From NCBI RefSeq assembly GCF_021018895.1, contig NC_079380.1, forward strand, positions 5,246,236 through 5,310,235: a DNA stretch of 64,000 nt, read 5' to 3'. The position numbers and the translations under genes were made by a program. The notes beneath the pieces were generated by a model. That model was given only the letters and a program-made list of their open reading frames with translations. It was not told where the DNA came from and ran no database searches. The number at the start of each line of letters is the position of its first letter. The stretch's first letter is position 1. Shown piece by piece: positions 33,800 to 44,809 of this stretch. Source of the stretch: Seriola aureovittata (Eukaryota > Chordata > Actinopteri > Carangiformes > Carangidae).

Positions 33800-35095
33800 A
33801 CGCCATCACAAACTCATACTGGCCTGACAGACCCTGTAATCGAACCATATATTTTTTTCCTCTCCGTACAGAGAAGGGGCATCTTTCAGTGCTCCTGCTC
33901 CTGGGAGCTTTTCTGCTGACAAAACAGGGGCTGCTGGGGTTGGGTTAACAATCGTAACGACACTGCTGTCAGAGAGGGAGGCGAGGCAAAAGATAAAGAG
34001 AGTGGAGGAATGAATGCACCTGCTCTCTGGAAGATCTGCACATAGCCAGCACTTAGTTTGTTCATCCGAAGCTTGGGAAGGAAAAGAGAGAGTGAACAGA
34101 GAGGAAAGTACAGATAGTGACTTTAAAAGTTCTCTGACAGTATTGTATTAAAAAATGCTTCTAGGTAGTCTCGAGCTCTGCTTTGCAGTAATAACTTTCT
34201 GCTGCGCTCTTAGACAAAGTTTATTACAGCCACTCCATTTAAAAGGATGTATTTCTTTACAATAATTCAACCAGTCTGGCTTTGAACTCTTACATTGCTT
34301 TTTATTGTTGATGTTTCACTTGAACTGTCTGAGCAAATGTAGTTAGACATCTGTATAATATCTTTACACAAATTGTTTTTAAGACTATGTGTACTCTGTT
34401 TTTTTTTTCATCTTCTTTTTAATTCTTACAGTTGACTGACATTCAGAGGAAGCTGAGGGGGGCGGGACCTACCTGTGTCTTAATACTCGCGGTGGTGTGA
34501 ACACAGAGGTAGAGGATCTGCCGCCCAGTGACTCTGTTCTAAGGAACAAGGCAAGAATCTAAACAAGGCGCCTTGTCTTCTTCAAAGCCAAATTGAACCA
34601 CAGAAGTTTGTAGGGAATCAATAACGTGATTGCTGTATTGAAAGAGAACAGCCTCTCTCTGGGCTCTATGTTTTTTGATGGCAAACTTAGAGAAAACACA
34701 GGAGGGAACATCTGAACAAGAGACTGTCCTGGCTGCAGATCACCTCTCGTGCTCTCTCATTTTCTCTTTTACTCATATTTACAGTAAAGGCACATATGCA
34801 GTGCTTGGAGACCTATGGACTCTTATGGGGCATTCATGTAGCACACATTGACTGAATTCAGATGGATCCCAGTAAAATTTCCTTGTTCACTGAGGTGGTT
34901 AAAAGTATCAGTAGATTTCCTGTGCAGCATTAGTAAATAACTGTTCTGTTTAAGCCTTTTTATCGGGCTGATCCCACCAGGGCTGATCAGTAGCCTGATC
35001 CATAAATGCAAACTGACAAAGGAATACAACACACAGACTTACAACACAATATGAATAGGTTAAGAATATTACATGTTATTCATATAAAATAAATC
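33800..35095. other. no gene seen
   Basis: No recognised exon. 34430-34600 is GC-richer than its surroundings, with an acceptor-like TTCTTACAG at 34432; reading frames close quickly. Confidence 0.4.
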
Positions 35096-35099
35096 AATA

Positions 35100-35425
35100 T
35101 ATTCCAAAAGTTTTAGGGAAATATATGAATGATTAATATTTATTTGGTTACTCGCAGAGAGTTAGATGAGAAAACTGATACTACTCTAATATCTGTCCGT
35201 TAAATATAATATAAACTAGATATAAGATCATTTGTGAGCGTTGGAGCCGCTGCAGATTCAGTTAGACAGAGCCAGTCTACCTGTTTTTAAGTGTTTAAGA
35301 TAACCAGCTGCTGGCGGTAGCTTTATATGCAATGTATAGGTATGAGAGTGGTTTTGATCGTCTCATCAAATTCTTCATCAGAAAGGGAGTGACTGCATTT
35401 CGCAAAAAAGTCAAACTTTTGCTCT
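35100..35425. mobile_element. foldback MITE, short copy (family of 21517-23538)
   Basis: The left arm GAGTTAGATGAGAAAACTGA, then TACTACTCTAATATCTGTCC, and the right arm AACCAGCTGCTGGCGGTAGC, then TATGAGAGTGGTTTTGATCG and TCTCATC, are diverged inverted copies. A single-stranded or transcribed copy could form a long hairpin. Confidence 0.65.
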
Positions 35426-36568
35426 GACAAGCTGCTGCTTTTTGGTGTGTTTGTTGTTTTGTCTTGTTATATTGTATGACAGCAACATTAACACAAAGCA
35501 ATGTCCTCATCCTGCTGGTGGGATGCTTGTTGCACATGACCTGCCATCTGAAGTGGGAAGCAGTTTTGAAGTTCAGGGTTGTAAGAGATGCCCGCTCATT
35601 AGTTTAATCTTGTTATATTTGCATAGCTACAGCTGATTAAAACACACAGTTATTTGCAAAATAGGCATCCAAAAGACATTTGGATGGAAACAGTCCATGA
35701 GTTGAATGTGTAATATTTTTGATTTGCCATTATCAAGCACCTCTTTTTAAATGTCTGCGGACAGAGTTCAAAATGCCAGTACCATGGAGCGATCGACTTT
35801 TCTGATGCCAGTCAATTCTACAAAGACTCTTCATTTTCCCTCTCACTCATGTTTTGCAGTGTGGAACAAACTGGAGGACTGTTTTTTTGCAGCTTTTCAT
35901 GAGTTTGCTCAAAATCCTCCTGACAGCAGGATGGAAACATGTAGCGAGCGCAAGGAATTTGTTTCATACTCGTAACACTGTGCTCAGTCATTGCCTCTGC
36001 TGGATCTCGACAGGCTGCCCACTTCACAGCCTGTATCAAGGTACTCCTCCTTCACTGTAAACTTTTCTGTGGCACATGAACACAGGGCCCACCTCGGGCC
36101 TGGGCTCACATCTAACCCCAAAAGCACACAGTGAAAGCTGCCTGCATGGAGATTGACCCCTTACAAGGTATGGAAAGCACAGAGAGCAGCCCTGTTCCCC
36201 CTCTGGGCCGGGACACAGGAGCACACTGGAGCCTTTAGAGGAATGGAGGCAGAAGGACGGGAACTGGTGGGAAGGACATACATTGGAGCTCTGTATTTAA
36301 CTTCCCCCTCCACCTCCCTCTGGCGCAGCGCTCTCTCTACTCCATCCCATTCCCCTCCTGTCCACACATAACGTCTTTGAGACCCCTAGCCACACTGTAT
36401 CGTCTGATTTTTGGCGGCTGCTACGCTCCTTACTTTCTTGCCTGTTTTTCATGTCCGCTCTGTGATCTCCCAAGTCCAAAACCTCCGGCCAAGTTGATCC
36501 AACTTCCTCGGTACCTGTGAGCCCAAGTCTTTCAAACAGCACAGACATACTGTATAGTGCTTTATACC

Positions 36569-36570
<2 letters not shown>

Positions 36571-36606
<36 letters not shown>
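36571..36606. repeat. (AG)n microsatellite
   Basis: Eighteen AG units. Confidence 0.96.
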
Positions 36607-36607
<1 letters not shown>

Positions 36608-37649
36608 AATTGAGATTTGAGAGGAAGCCTGTCTTTCAAAGAGAGGAGTAATGGGCCCTGAGGGCACTTCTCAGCTCTCATGTAAGGCTGCTAGCCCTTG
36701 CATTTCTACATGCCTAGAGAGGTGTTACATAAATGACAGAATATCCTCAATTGCCACTTTTTGTATGCTAAAAGCCTTCTCCCAGGTTGATGTTTATGTT
36801 AATGACTTTAGTCAGGGGTTTGAAGTGCCTGGATGATGAGCAGCTAGCCTAGAAAGGAAGGAGTGTCTCTGACCTTGGCCCACTTCAGGGAAACGCTCTG
36901 GTTTCTGACTAATAGACTATGCCCTATTCTTTCTCCCACAACATGCACTCAAAATAGCTCTGGCATGCCCCATTAAGCAGCATTTTAATTGTTAACACGG
37001 CATTCGCTGTCCTTGGCACACATTAACTACTTCATTTAAATGTCAATCCCAATTAAAGAGGGACCAAGGAGACGATCTTTTTAACAAGGTACAAGCCTGA
37101 TGCTGCAACCACAATCAGCTTTAAAGGGAGGTGGAGTGCCTCAAATATTAGGTGGTTTTTTGGTTCTCACCTAATGACTGACAGATCACTCAGGGGAACC
37201 ACTCATGATATAGATTGATAAAGGGTAACCAATTTTACACATTAAGATCAGTGGAATAGTCATGGCGAGTACCTCTCATTCCGTAAAAACAGTTGTATAA
37301 TGTCTTTATTGACAAGGCAAAATAACTCTAGTGGTGACGCCAGGGATATCTCGGGTTTGAAGACGTTTCAAAGTGGGGGAACAGGATTTCAAAGTCGTTG
37401 GCACTTACCAGGTAAGGGCTGGGTCATGCTCAAAACTCAGAAGTAGTTCGCACAGTGTGCCGTCCGACAATGTCTCTCCTAGAAGGGGCTTCATAGTGTT
37501 TGCATGTGGAGGGCGTGAAAGAGAACTTCAAACCCCGCCCACGTTCTCACACCCATGCAGCTGGCCAAAGACTTTGTGAAGTGGACGCGAACGTCTTGAT
37601 GTCCAGTTTGGAAAAGTTACAGAAATTGTGCATCGCGGACATCGGAGAG

Positions 37650-37710
37650 GTGTGTGTGTGTGTGTATGTGTGTGTGTGTGTGTGTGGGTGTGGGTGGGTT
37701 GGGGTGGGGG
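37650..37710 (+). repeat. (GT)n grading into a G-quadruplex motif
   Basis: GT repeats to about 37685, then five runs of 3-5 G at 37686-37688, 37692-37694, 37696-37698, 37701-37704 and 37706-37710. Confidence 0.9.
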
Positions 37711-38921
37711 TGTTTCCAAAGCGGTTCAACCATCTGACAAGCACTTCAGTTGAAGCTTACTGTCCCCTTTATGAAGGGACACTGAGTGTTAGTTTATGGG
37801 AATCAGAGAATCCAGGCATTTTGAAGCTTGACCCATAAAGTCTGAAGGTCAGGAACATCTCAAGCATTAAAAATCTGTCTCTTGTGATTACCCCAACTTC
37901 ATGGTGAGTACAATACTAAATCGCTGAAGTGTTCTTTTAAGAGGAAACAGGAATCTATGGGGTAAATTTGGTGTAATACATATCACTATGCAGTTTTCAG
38001 TCCTAGGCTGCTTCAGTGCTCGTATTAGTCCTAATGCAGTGACAAAGCAGAAGCCTGTGACGGATGTTTGTTTCCTAGTGTGTACGGTTCCTCCCTTCCT
38101 TCCTCTTACTGTCGCCCTTGGCATTACCCTGAGTGAAAACTTCCATGGTTGGCAAGCTCCACTTTCATCCCTCCAAACTTACCCTTCATGCCCCCCCCCC
38201 CCCCCCTTCAGCCTGTAGCCTGCTCAGCTGTACTGGGATACAAACCCCATTTCCCCTGGAGAGCAATAACGCTAGCGTAAGGTTCTGCACAGAGTGGTGC
38301 CAGCCCAGGGGCCTGGCATGCAATCGTCCACTGCTGCAAACAGAAGCACATATACACTGAATCCATTCCCAGCGTTGCAGCACCAGATGGATGGCAAACA
38401 GGGATGCTCGCAGGTCCAAATCACCTCCTGCAGCTGGGTGATAGAGTCCCACAGCAGGGAGAGGGGGCGGGCGGGGATTGGGACCTATTGCGTCTATTTT
38501 GTTGTAGCACTTCCATTAACTGCCACACGTCTTTTAAGCAGTCTAAATTTTGGATTGTCACCACACTTATTTTTGTTTCAGAGTGCGTTTTTTAATTGCT
38601 TAGCATTTTTCTATGAGGGTTTAGGTGCTTGTTATGCACCATCTGATAATGGGTAATGCATCAGTGGCTGCCTGCCTGCCTAATGACTTAGATAGGTGGA
38701 GGTGCTCATATTGGCAAGCAAGCGCAGTGTTGTCATGGGGATGATGTGTGGGCCCTTTCCTCCTCGACTGGAGTGAACCAGTGAGCGGTGCTTGACTGCC
38801 CACCACCAAAAGGCACAAAGAGGCTACCACACATGCTTGCACACACAAGTACACATGTGCGAGTACCAACATTGCTGCACTAAGCAGAGTGGATGAATCA
38901 GTGAACTCTCTAGCATCTCAC

Positions 38922-38976
38922 GGAGGAGGAGGAAGAGGAAGAGGAGGTGGTGGCAGTGGAGGAGGAGGAGGAGGTG
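38922..38976. repeat. GGA/GGAAGA trinucleotide-type repeat
   Basis: Imperfect GAGGAGGAAGAGG units, purine-only over most of its length except for a TGGTGGCAGTGG break. Confidence 0.85.
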
Positions 38977-40289
38977 TTGTCTAAGTTGATCTAGTCATCT
39001 TGCGCGAGCAACAATGAATCACAGTGTTACCTCGATTTTAATCAACACACTTATGCTACAAATGACTCACCCGTGGAAATGCGCATCATTTGCATTATTG
39101 CCTGTTTGCTATTTTAATGCTAATGTGTTCTCCGGTGCCCACCAGCCTACTTGAACACATTTCATCATTCAGTTTTTCTTTTTATAGCATCTATCTTTCT
39201 GTATCTGTCTCTCTCTCGTTCTGTCAACGCCTCCACCCACCAATTCCTCCCCTGTCCCACAGCCCCCCATTTCTGTCTGCTGCCATGCTCCCATGTCTCC
39301 CATTAGGAGAGGAAATGAGGCGAGGTACCGATGCAAATATCTTGGACCCCTTGCTGCTCCCTGACTCATCACCCCGAGACAGAAACAAGGATGGAGTGAG
39401 GAGGAGAGGAGGGAAGGGAGAGAGGGAGGGAGGAAGAGGTGGAGGGCCACAGTGATTATACAGAAAAACAGACATACACAAAACATACAGCTGATTGGTA
39501 CACAATATAAAACACAGGGAAAGTGGGTAACACTGTGAAGGCAGAGTTTATTATCGTGCAGACAGCTTTTTCCGGCAAAGTAGAATAACAAAGAGAGCAT
39601 AAAGCACTGAACACTGCGCATTATTTCTCTTTCTCACTTTCCATTCTTCTTCTTTGTGGCGTAGCTGTCCTTTCATTCAGTCTGCAGTGCTATTTCAGCA
39701 GTTCTGAGGGGTCGTTCCTTTTCTCTGCCTCCTGCCTTGTCTATCTCTTGCTCACTTGATTGTTTTGTAAATTATATTGTAAAGTGCTCAGCAATGCAAG
39801 CTAGCCCGTCGAAAGCTGCGGTTGTTCTTCGTGACTATCTTACTCTGTTGTACTGTTGTGTGCTTTGATGGCCAGTGGGCGTCTGAAGATAAGGGAATTG
39901 AGATCATTGCAATTTTACGCTTGTGTTTTTTCTTATCTGAGCAGTTCATGTGCTACAGACAAAGTAAGTTAATAACTGTGCACAAACTAGGCAAAAGATA
40001 GTGAAACATAGAAATGTATTTAATGCTGCAATTGCCACTAAGCTGGCAACCTGCACACACTCAAGGAAAGTGCTGTCAGCTCCACTAACTAGCTGTTAAC
40101 ACCAGTTAGCAGCTTCACTGTGTGACGAGAAGCTGCTATCACGACTTCAGTCAGGATTTGAAAAGTTGAATGTTCTGCTCAGGGGAGGTTACCGGCTACT
40201 TTCCTTATCTGAGGGATTATGGAAATGAGGGAGGGTCCTGCTGTATCATAGTCACATCCAGAACAGTAACTGTATAGACAGAGTTTGAC

Positions 40290-40372
40290 ATAATGTTGTA
40301 CAGATCAAGCCCCTTGATGCAAAATTGTGATATTGGGCTGTATAAAAATTTGACTTGATATTTCAGTTGCCC
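40290..40372 (+). mobile_element. LINE 3' tail fragment
   Basis: GTACAGATCAAGCCCCTTGA then TGATATTGGGCTGTATAAAA and ATTTGACTTGATA. The phrase GTGATATTGGGCTATAxAAAT followed by TTGACTTGA is a familiar fish LINE 3' end. Only about 80 bp remain. Confidence 0.55.
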
Positions 40373-40759
40373 CAAATAAAGCTTCATCTTAAAAAAGTGG
40401 CAGAAACAAGGATTTTTCCGTTGTCAAGCAATATGAGCGTGACACAGGCAAGTTGTAAACAATCACAAATTTACCCAAATTACAGAAAGCTCACTTTTGC
40501 AACTGAAAGCAAAAACAAATGTTAGAAATGATTCAACCTGATTCAACCAGTGGTTCAACTTTGACCTTTATGTTGTGAGCTAAGACAAGTCATAATCTGA
40601 AGGAGTATTAGGTCAGTTCATGCCCATTTTCGCTTCCAAATAATAAGAGTAAATACACATATATTGAATCATGTTGCTTGTTGAATCCCCAAATTTCTGA
40701 GGTTTTTGAGTAAGATGTTATTAGGACAGAAATGAAGCCTAAACTACAAGAAGACTCAG

Positions 40760-41105
40760 AGTCTCGTGCTATGCTAGCACCTCTGAGGCTCTACAGCTGA
40801 GGCTTTTTGGTCATAAATTAAAATTTTAACCCCATGATGGCACTATATGAAAAGTTAAGGGATCATTTAAGTGATTGCAATTAATCCAGAGGAGAACATG
40901 AATGTGTGAAAACACAAATATCAATCTCACCGAAGTCACTCATTCATCCTATAATAAATAAATGTAAACTTTGATGTGCTGGTGGCGTCAGCAGGTGATC
41001 ACAGTCATTACAGCTCATGTATGATTGTCTGTACAAAGCTTCGTCTCAATTTCAATCCATCCAATAGTTGTTGAGGCGGGCTGAACCAAAGACAGATGTG
41101 GATTG
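40760..41105 (+). mobile_element. dispersed repeat 'GCTAGCAGCTC', copy 4
   Basis: TATGCTAGCACCTCTGAGGC, CATGATGGCACTATATGAAA, GTTAAGGGATC and CAATCCATCCAATAGTTGTT then GAGGCGGGCTGAACC give the full order of the family, 5' to 3'. Confidence 0.65.
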
Positions 41106-41394
41106 CTGTATTAAGATGAACAGATGTGTTGGTACAAATTAAAAATATGATAGTTGAAAACTGTTTAATTACTTAATAACGGTAATTAAAATCCAGCAAG
41201 GAGCACAAACAAACTAGTCACAGAGGAATCTCTAGTTTTCAACCAATGAAATATAAGGGTAGAAGACATAACAGCTCCCCAGAAGTGAAGCCAAAACATG
41301 CAGGGGTTGTAAACCGCAGATGGTCATGGGCCAAAATAAAAAAAACAAACATGCCAAAAAACACATCAAATGCATTTTTCCCGCTGGAATATTG

Positions 41395-41500
41395 CTTCTT
41401 AATAAAAGTATATCAGCCCATGTCGGAGAATATGTGTGCCGATACCGATATATCTGTGACAAGCCAATATCAGCCAATAAAATCGGTCAGGCTCTAGTTC
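41395..41500. mobile_element. fragment of a 'CCGATAtATC' DNA element
   Basis: GCCGATACCGATATATCTG, CCAATATCAGCC and AAAATCGGTCAGGCTCTAG match the end of a common fish element rich in GATATCGGC and ending in TCGGGCTCTAG. The rest is not identified. Confidence 0.4.
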
Positions 41501-42185
41501 ATATCACACTGATGTATGTTCAAGAGTTAATTTTTCTGACAAGTTTGGTTTTAATTATTTATTTGATGTCATGATTAACAGCTGATATTAACTTGCATTT
41601 GGGTCGGGTGGGTGTACAGTATATGGGCGGGTTCAAATGAAAAGATAATGAAAAAATAAAGAGTTCAAACGTAGAGCTATCTTAAAATGGTCCCTCTGCT
41701 AAAATACAACAAAACCCAAACTAATCAAATCAACAGGCTATAAAAGAAAATAAACCAGGGCAGCAGACTAAGGCAAAACAGCAGTGGCAGGTTCCTTTAC
41801 ACATATGAAACAATCTTATAAGTCCACATGCATTCAATAAGTGACTTGATTTTGTGTGACGTGCATTTGTGTAACTGAATTTACCCTTTGCTCTGAATAC
41901 AATCTCTAATAGTGGTGCAGCAGGCCCAGTATTCACCCTTCTGCCTGAGCAGATACAGCAAGGTTCAATTAAAAGGTTTAAGATAAAATAACTTTCAGGC
42001 TTGACTGACTACTCACATTCGGCTTATCATCCTTATGTTGTCACCTTAAGCAGAAAATATATAAATACAAAAAAATAAAAATATACTGTTAAAGAAAAAC
42101 ACCTCACAGCTTAAAAAGAAATCCAAATACACCTCCTGCTGGCTTCTCTCCCTACTACAATACCTGACTGACGCAGCACGTGGCT

Positions 42186-42190
<5 letters not shown>

Positions 42191-42257
<67 letters not shown>

Positions 42258-42260
42258 CAC
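42191..42260. repeat. (GT)n ending in GCGCGC palindrome
   Basis: About 30 GT units then GTGTGCGCGCACAC, a perfect 14-bp palindrome. Confidence 0.95.
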
Positions 42261-42749
42261 CTGACTAAAGAGTGTTTCCAGGTGAGGGAGAAAAGGGCAG
42301 GGCTTGAGCCCGCGGTGCGTTTAAGAACTGTTACTCTATCACAGTTTGCAAGGAAAGCTGGAGTCCTCCCCCAGGTTTAGGTGTCCTGTCAGTAAGAAGA
42401 CAATGCGCCACCATGTGAAGACATTTGTCCCAGCTGGGTGGCTGGCCCACAAAGCCTGACCGTGCCTCCAGCATGGCGGTTTTTGCCATAATGGCATGGG
42501 GCGCCCAGTGATTTGAAGAGAGCACAGTCAGAATCCTAATGAGTGTAATGATTATCTCTGCGGCCAGCTGAGCCATTTGCTCGGCTGGACTCTGCCTTTC
42601 TCCTGCGCCTTTCATGCTGCTTGACAAGCTATACATGAACAGAGAGGGGAACATTTTTCTCTGTCCTTAAAAGGAAAATATATATCATCCAAATAAGAGC
42701 ATGATGAGGAAAACACTTGTCTTTTCTTTGCAGTGTCTCCTGGGAGCCC

Positions 42750-42753
42750 AACG

Positions 42754-42784
<31 letters not shown>

Positions 42785-42830
42785 GGTGTGGGTGTGGGTG
42801 TGGATGTGTGTGTGTGCGCGCACACATTTG
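42750..42830. repeat. (GT)n / (GGGTGT)n tract
   Basis: GT repeats with GGGTGTGGGTGTGGGTGTGG in the middle and TGTGTGCGCGCACACA at the end. Confidence 0.93.
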
Positions 42831-43868
42831 TGTGGTTACCCAGACAGCCATTCCGCTGCCTACTTATACATTTCCTGTGAACCCTCTCTCTCTCTCTCTC
42901 TCTGTTTAGCACTTCTAATATTAGTTACAGCTAATTGCTGTGCTGAGTGCTAACTCAAAAGCTAATTGGGCCAGTGATTTCTGGTTAAAGAGGGGAAGAA
43001 AAGACAGAGCGTCTATTACAGTAACAGGGTCCACACCCTCCACTGGACTCCCACCCAGACCCTGACAGTGCTGTTTTTGACCTCATACTTATGCCCACCA
43101 CCAAAATACCACAAGAGAAGAACTTTTTTTTTTTGTCTCCTCAAGAATCCGTTGGCTTCATTGTTTGATCTATTTATGCGTCTGCACATAGAAACGTTGG
43201 CTCAGGAAGTGCCAGATTGTGTCCGCTGAAATAGCACTTCAGCAATCTGGTAATAGTTCACAAAGGAAATGGTTGCTAGATTCAGAGAGATTTGTTCAGG
43301 ATTGTGTTCCACCACAAGGTACACGGTAAATGCAGTCAAATTCAAACCGTTCCCTCATATAATTCAAGTGATCCCTGCCCCCACCTCAAACATGTGGCCT
43401 GAATCTGCAGGGATAGTAAGTACACTACATATGTGGCATTTTTAGTCTCTCAAAACCTCACAGTGAAAGTACAAAGCAGGATTTTCACGCCAATCTTCAG
43501 ATTTTTGCAAGGAAGTCTTGTTAAAATCCTTTCAGCCTTGAGGTTTTACACACTTCTTTTTTTTTTTATTTTATTGGTGAATATTCCCCCTGCTTCTTCC
43601 TCTGCCTAATTGAGTACAGGCGGAGTGAACAAATTAAGACCTAGCTTATTAAACAAGTGAGCCTTTAAATTACAACAGACTGGCCTTGCATGCATGGGTG
43701 ACTATCAGAGCCCTCTCCCCTTCACCTCCAGCAAAAAACCAAACACGACAGGGAGGGGCCGCGCTCCACTGTCCCGTATGTTATATCTGTTCTCGGAGAG
43801 TGGCCTGATCTTACACCAATGTTTTTTTCGGGTGATGTAAGGGTGATTTAACATGATGCTGTTGTGTA

Positions 43869-43905
<37 letters not shown>
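43869..43905. repeat. (GT)n microsatellite
   Basis: About 18 GT units. Confidence 0.95.
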
Positions 43906-44564
43906 TGTTTATTTGTTTGTCTGTTTGTGTACCGTGCTTCATTAGGAGGAGGGTAATGAACCTGAATGTTGATTTGCCTCATGCAGGAGAGAGTAGTTTC
44001 TGTTCGGCTTGAATGGGTTTGAATTTTTACAAATGTTGAAGCCCACTGTTTGTCTCTCCTAAGTCGCTGATTGCTGTTGATGTTCTACACTTATTGTGTC
44101 TTGGCCTCTGAATGTGTAAAGAAGATTGTGTTGTCTGATAGAAACATTTTTATCTTGAGCAGCAGACTCGGAGGATGTAGCTGTAGTTGCAGAGTTGTTT
44201 GTTCTGTGTATTGGATGTGCTGAGTCTTGTTTTAATTTGAAGTCATTGGGACTTTTATATATTCTAAAATACCTAAACACTTCCTGCTGTTCTGTGCGTA
44301 TATGTGTGAGACTTAACCTTGCAAGGCAGCTGGATTCCTCACAAGTGAAAATCCAACTTGCCAAACTTCAGGCTCTTCGCCCGTGGTTGAACCACAGTGA
44401 TCATCCTATGAAGGAGGAACTACTGGCAGCTATGGAGAAGCAACTGCTTTGGTGTTTGTAATTTGCATTTTATGCGCAAATTTCCTTTACAAGAATCATA
44501 TACCAACATGCCAACCAGCTTTTAAAGCTCCTCAGACTGCGGCTTGCATATTGTTTTCGGGTTC

Positions 44565-44806
44565 ACCATCCATACCATTCTCTTTGACACAATATCTCAG
44601 TAATGTCTTGAAGGAATTTCTTTAAATTTGGTACAAACGTTCCCCTGGACTCAAAGACAAACTCATTAGAGTTTAGTGGTCAAAGGTCAAGGTCACAGTG
44701 ACTTCACATGGCAATTATGACAAAATCTCCCACAAATGGTTCATATTTTATATGACTGTGGATAAACAGGGATGTAACCTGAAACTAATCTGACCACAAA
44801 ATACTA
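44565..44806. mobile_element. TATGCCTC-type MITE, copy 2 (ends lost)
   Basis: TATCTCAGTAATGTCTTGAA, GTCAAAGGTCAAGGTCACAG, CAATTATGACAAAATCTCCC and TAACCTGAAACTAATCTGAC parallel 19320-19565. The terminal inverted repeats are not recognisable. Confidence 0.6.
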
Positions 44807-44809
44807 GTT

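Larger units (their letters stand above)
35430..40285. other. no gene seen; microsatellites and candidate regulatory stretches
   Basis: Contains (GA)n at 36571-36606, a GT/G-quadruplex tract at 37650-37710, poly-C at 38191-38206 and GGA-type repeats at 38922-38976. A short open frame at 37538-37650 looks coding-like but is unproven. 36930-37090 is repeat-free and rich in TTAAT/AATTA motifs. Confidence 0.45.
41510..44555. other. no gene seen; microsatellites
   Basis: Contains two GT tracts with GCGCGC junctions (42191-42260 and 42750-42826), (CT)n at 42884-42902 and (GT)n at 43869-43905. An open frame at 44195-44461 has no splice signals or family match. 43570-43700 and 42910-42980 are repeat-free. 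Confidence 0.45.

Noticed and set aside
38922..38976. Possible Gly/Glu-rich coding repeat
   Set aside because: Purine trinucleotide repeat with no open frame of note around it.
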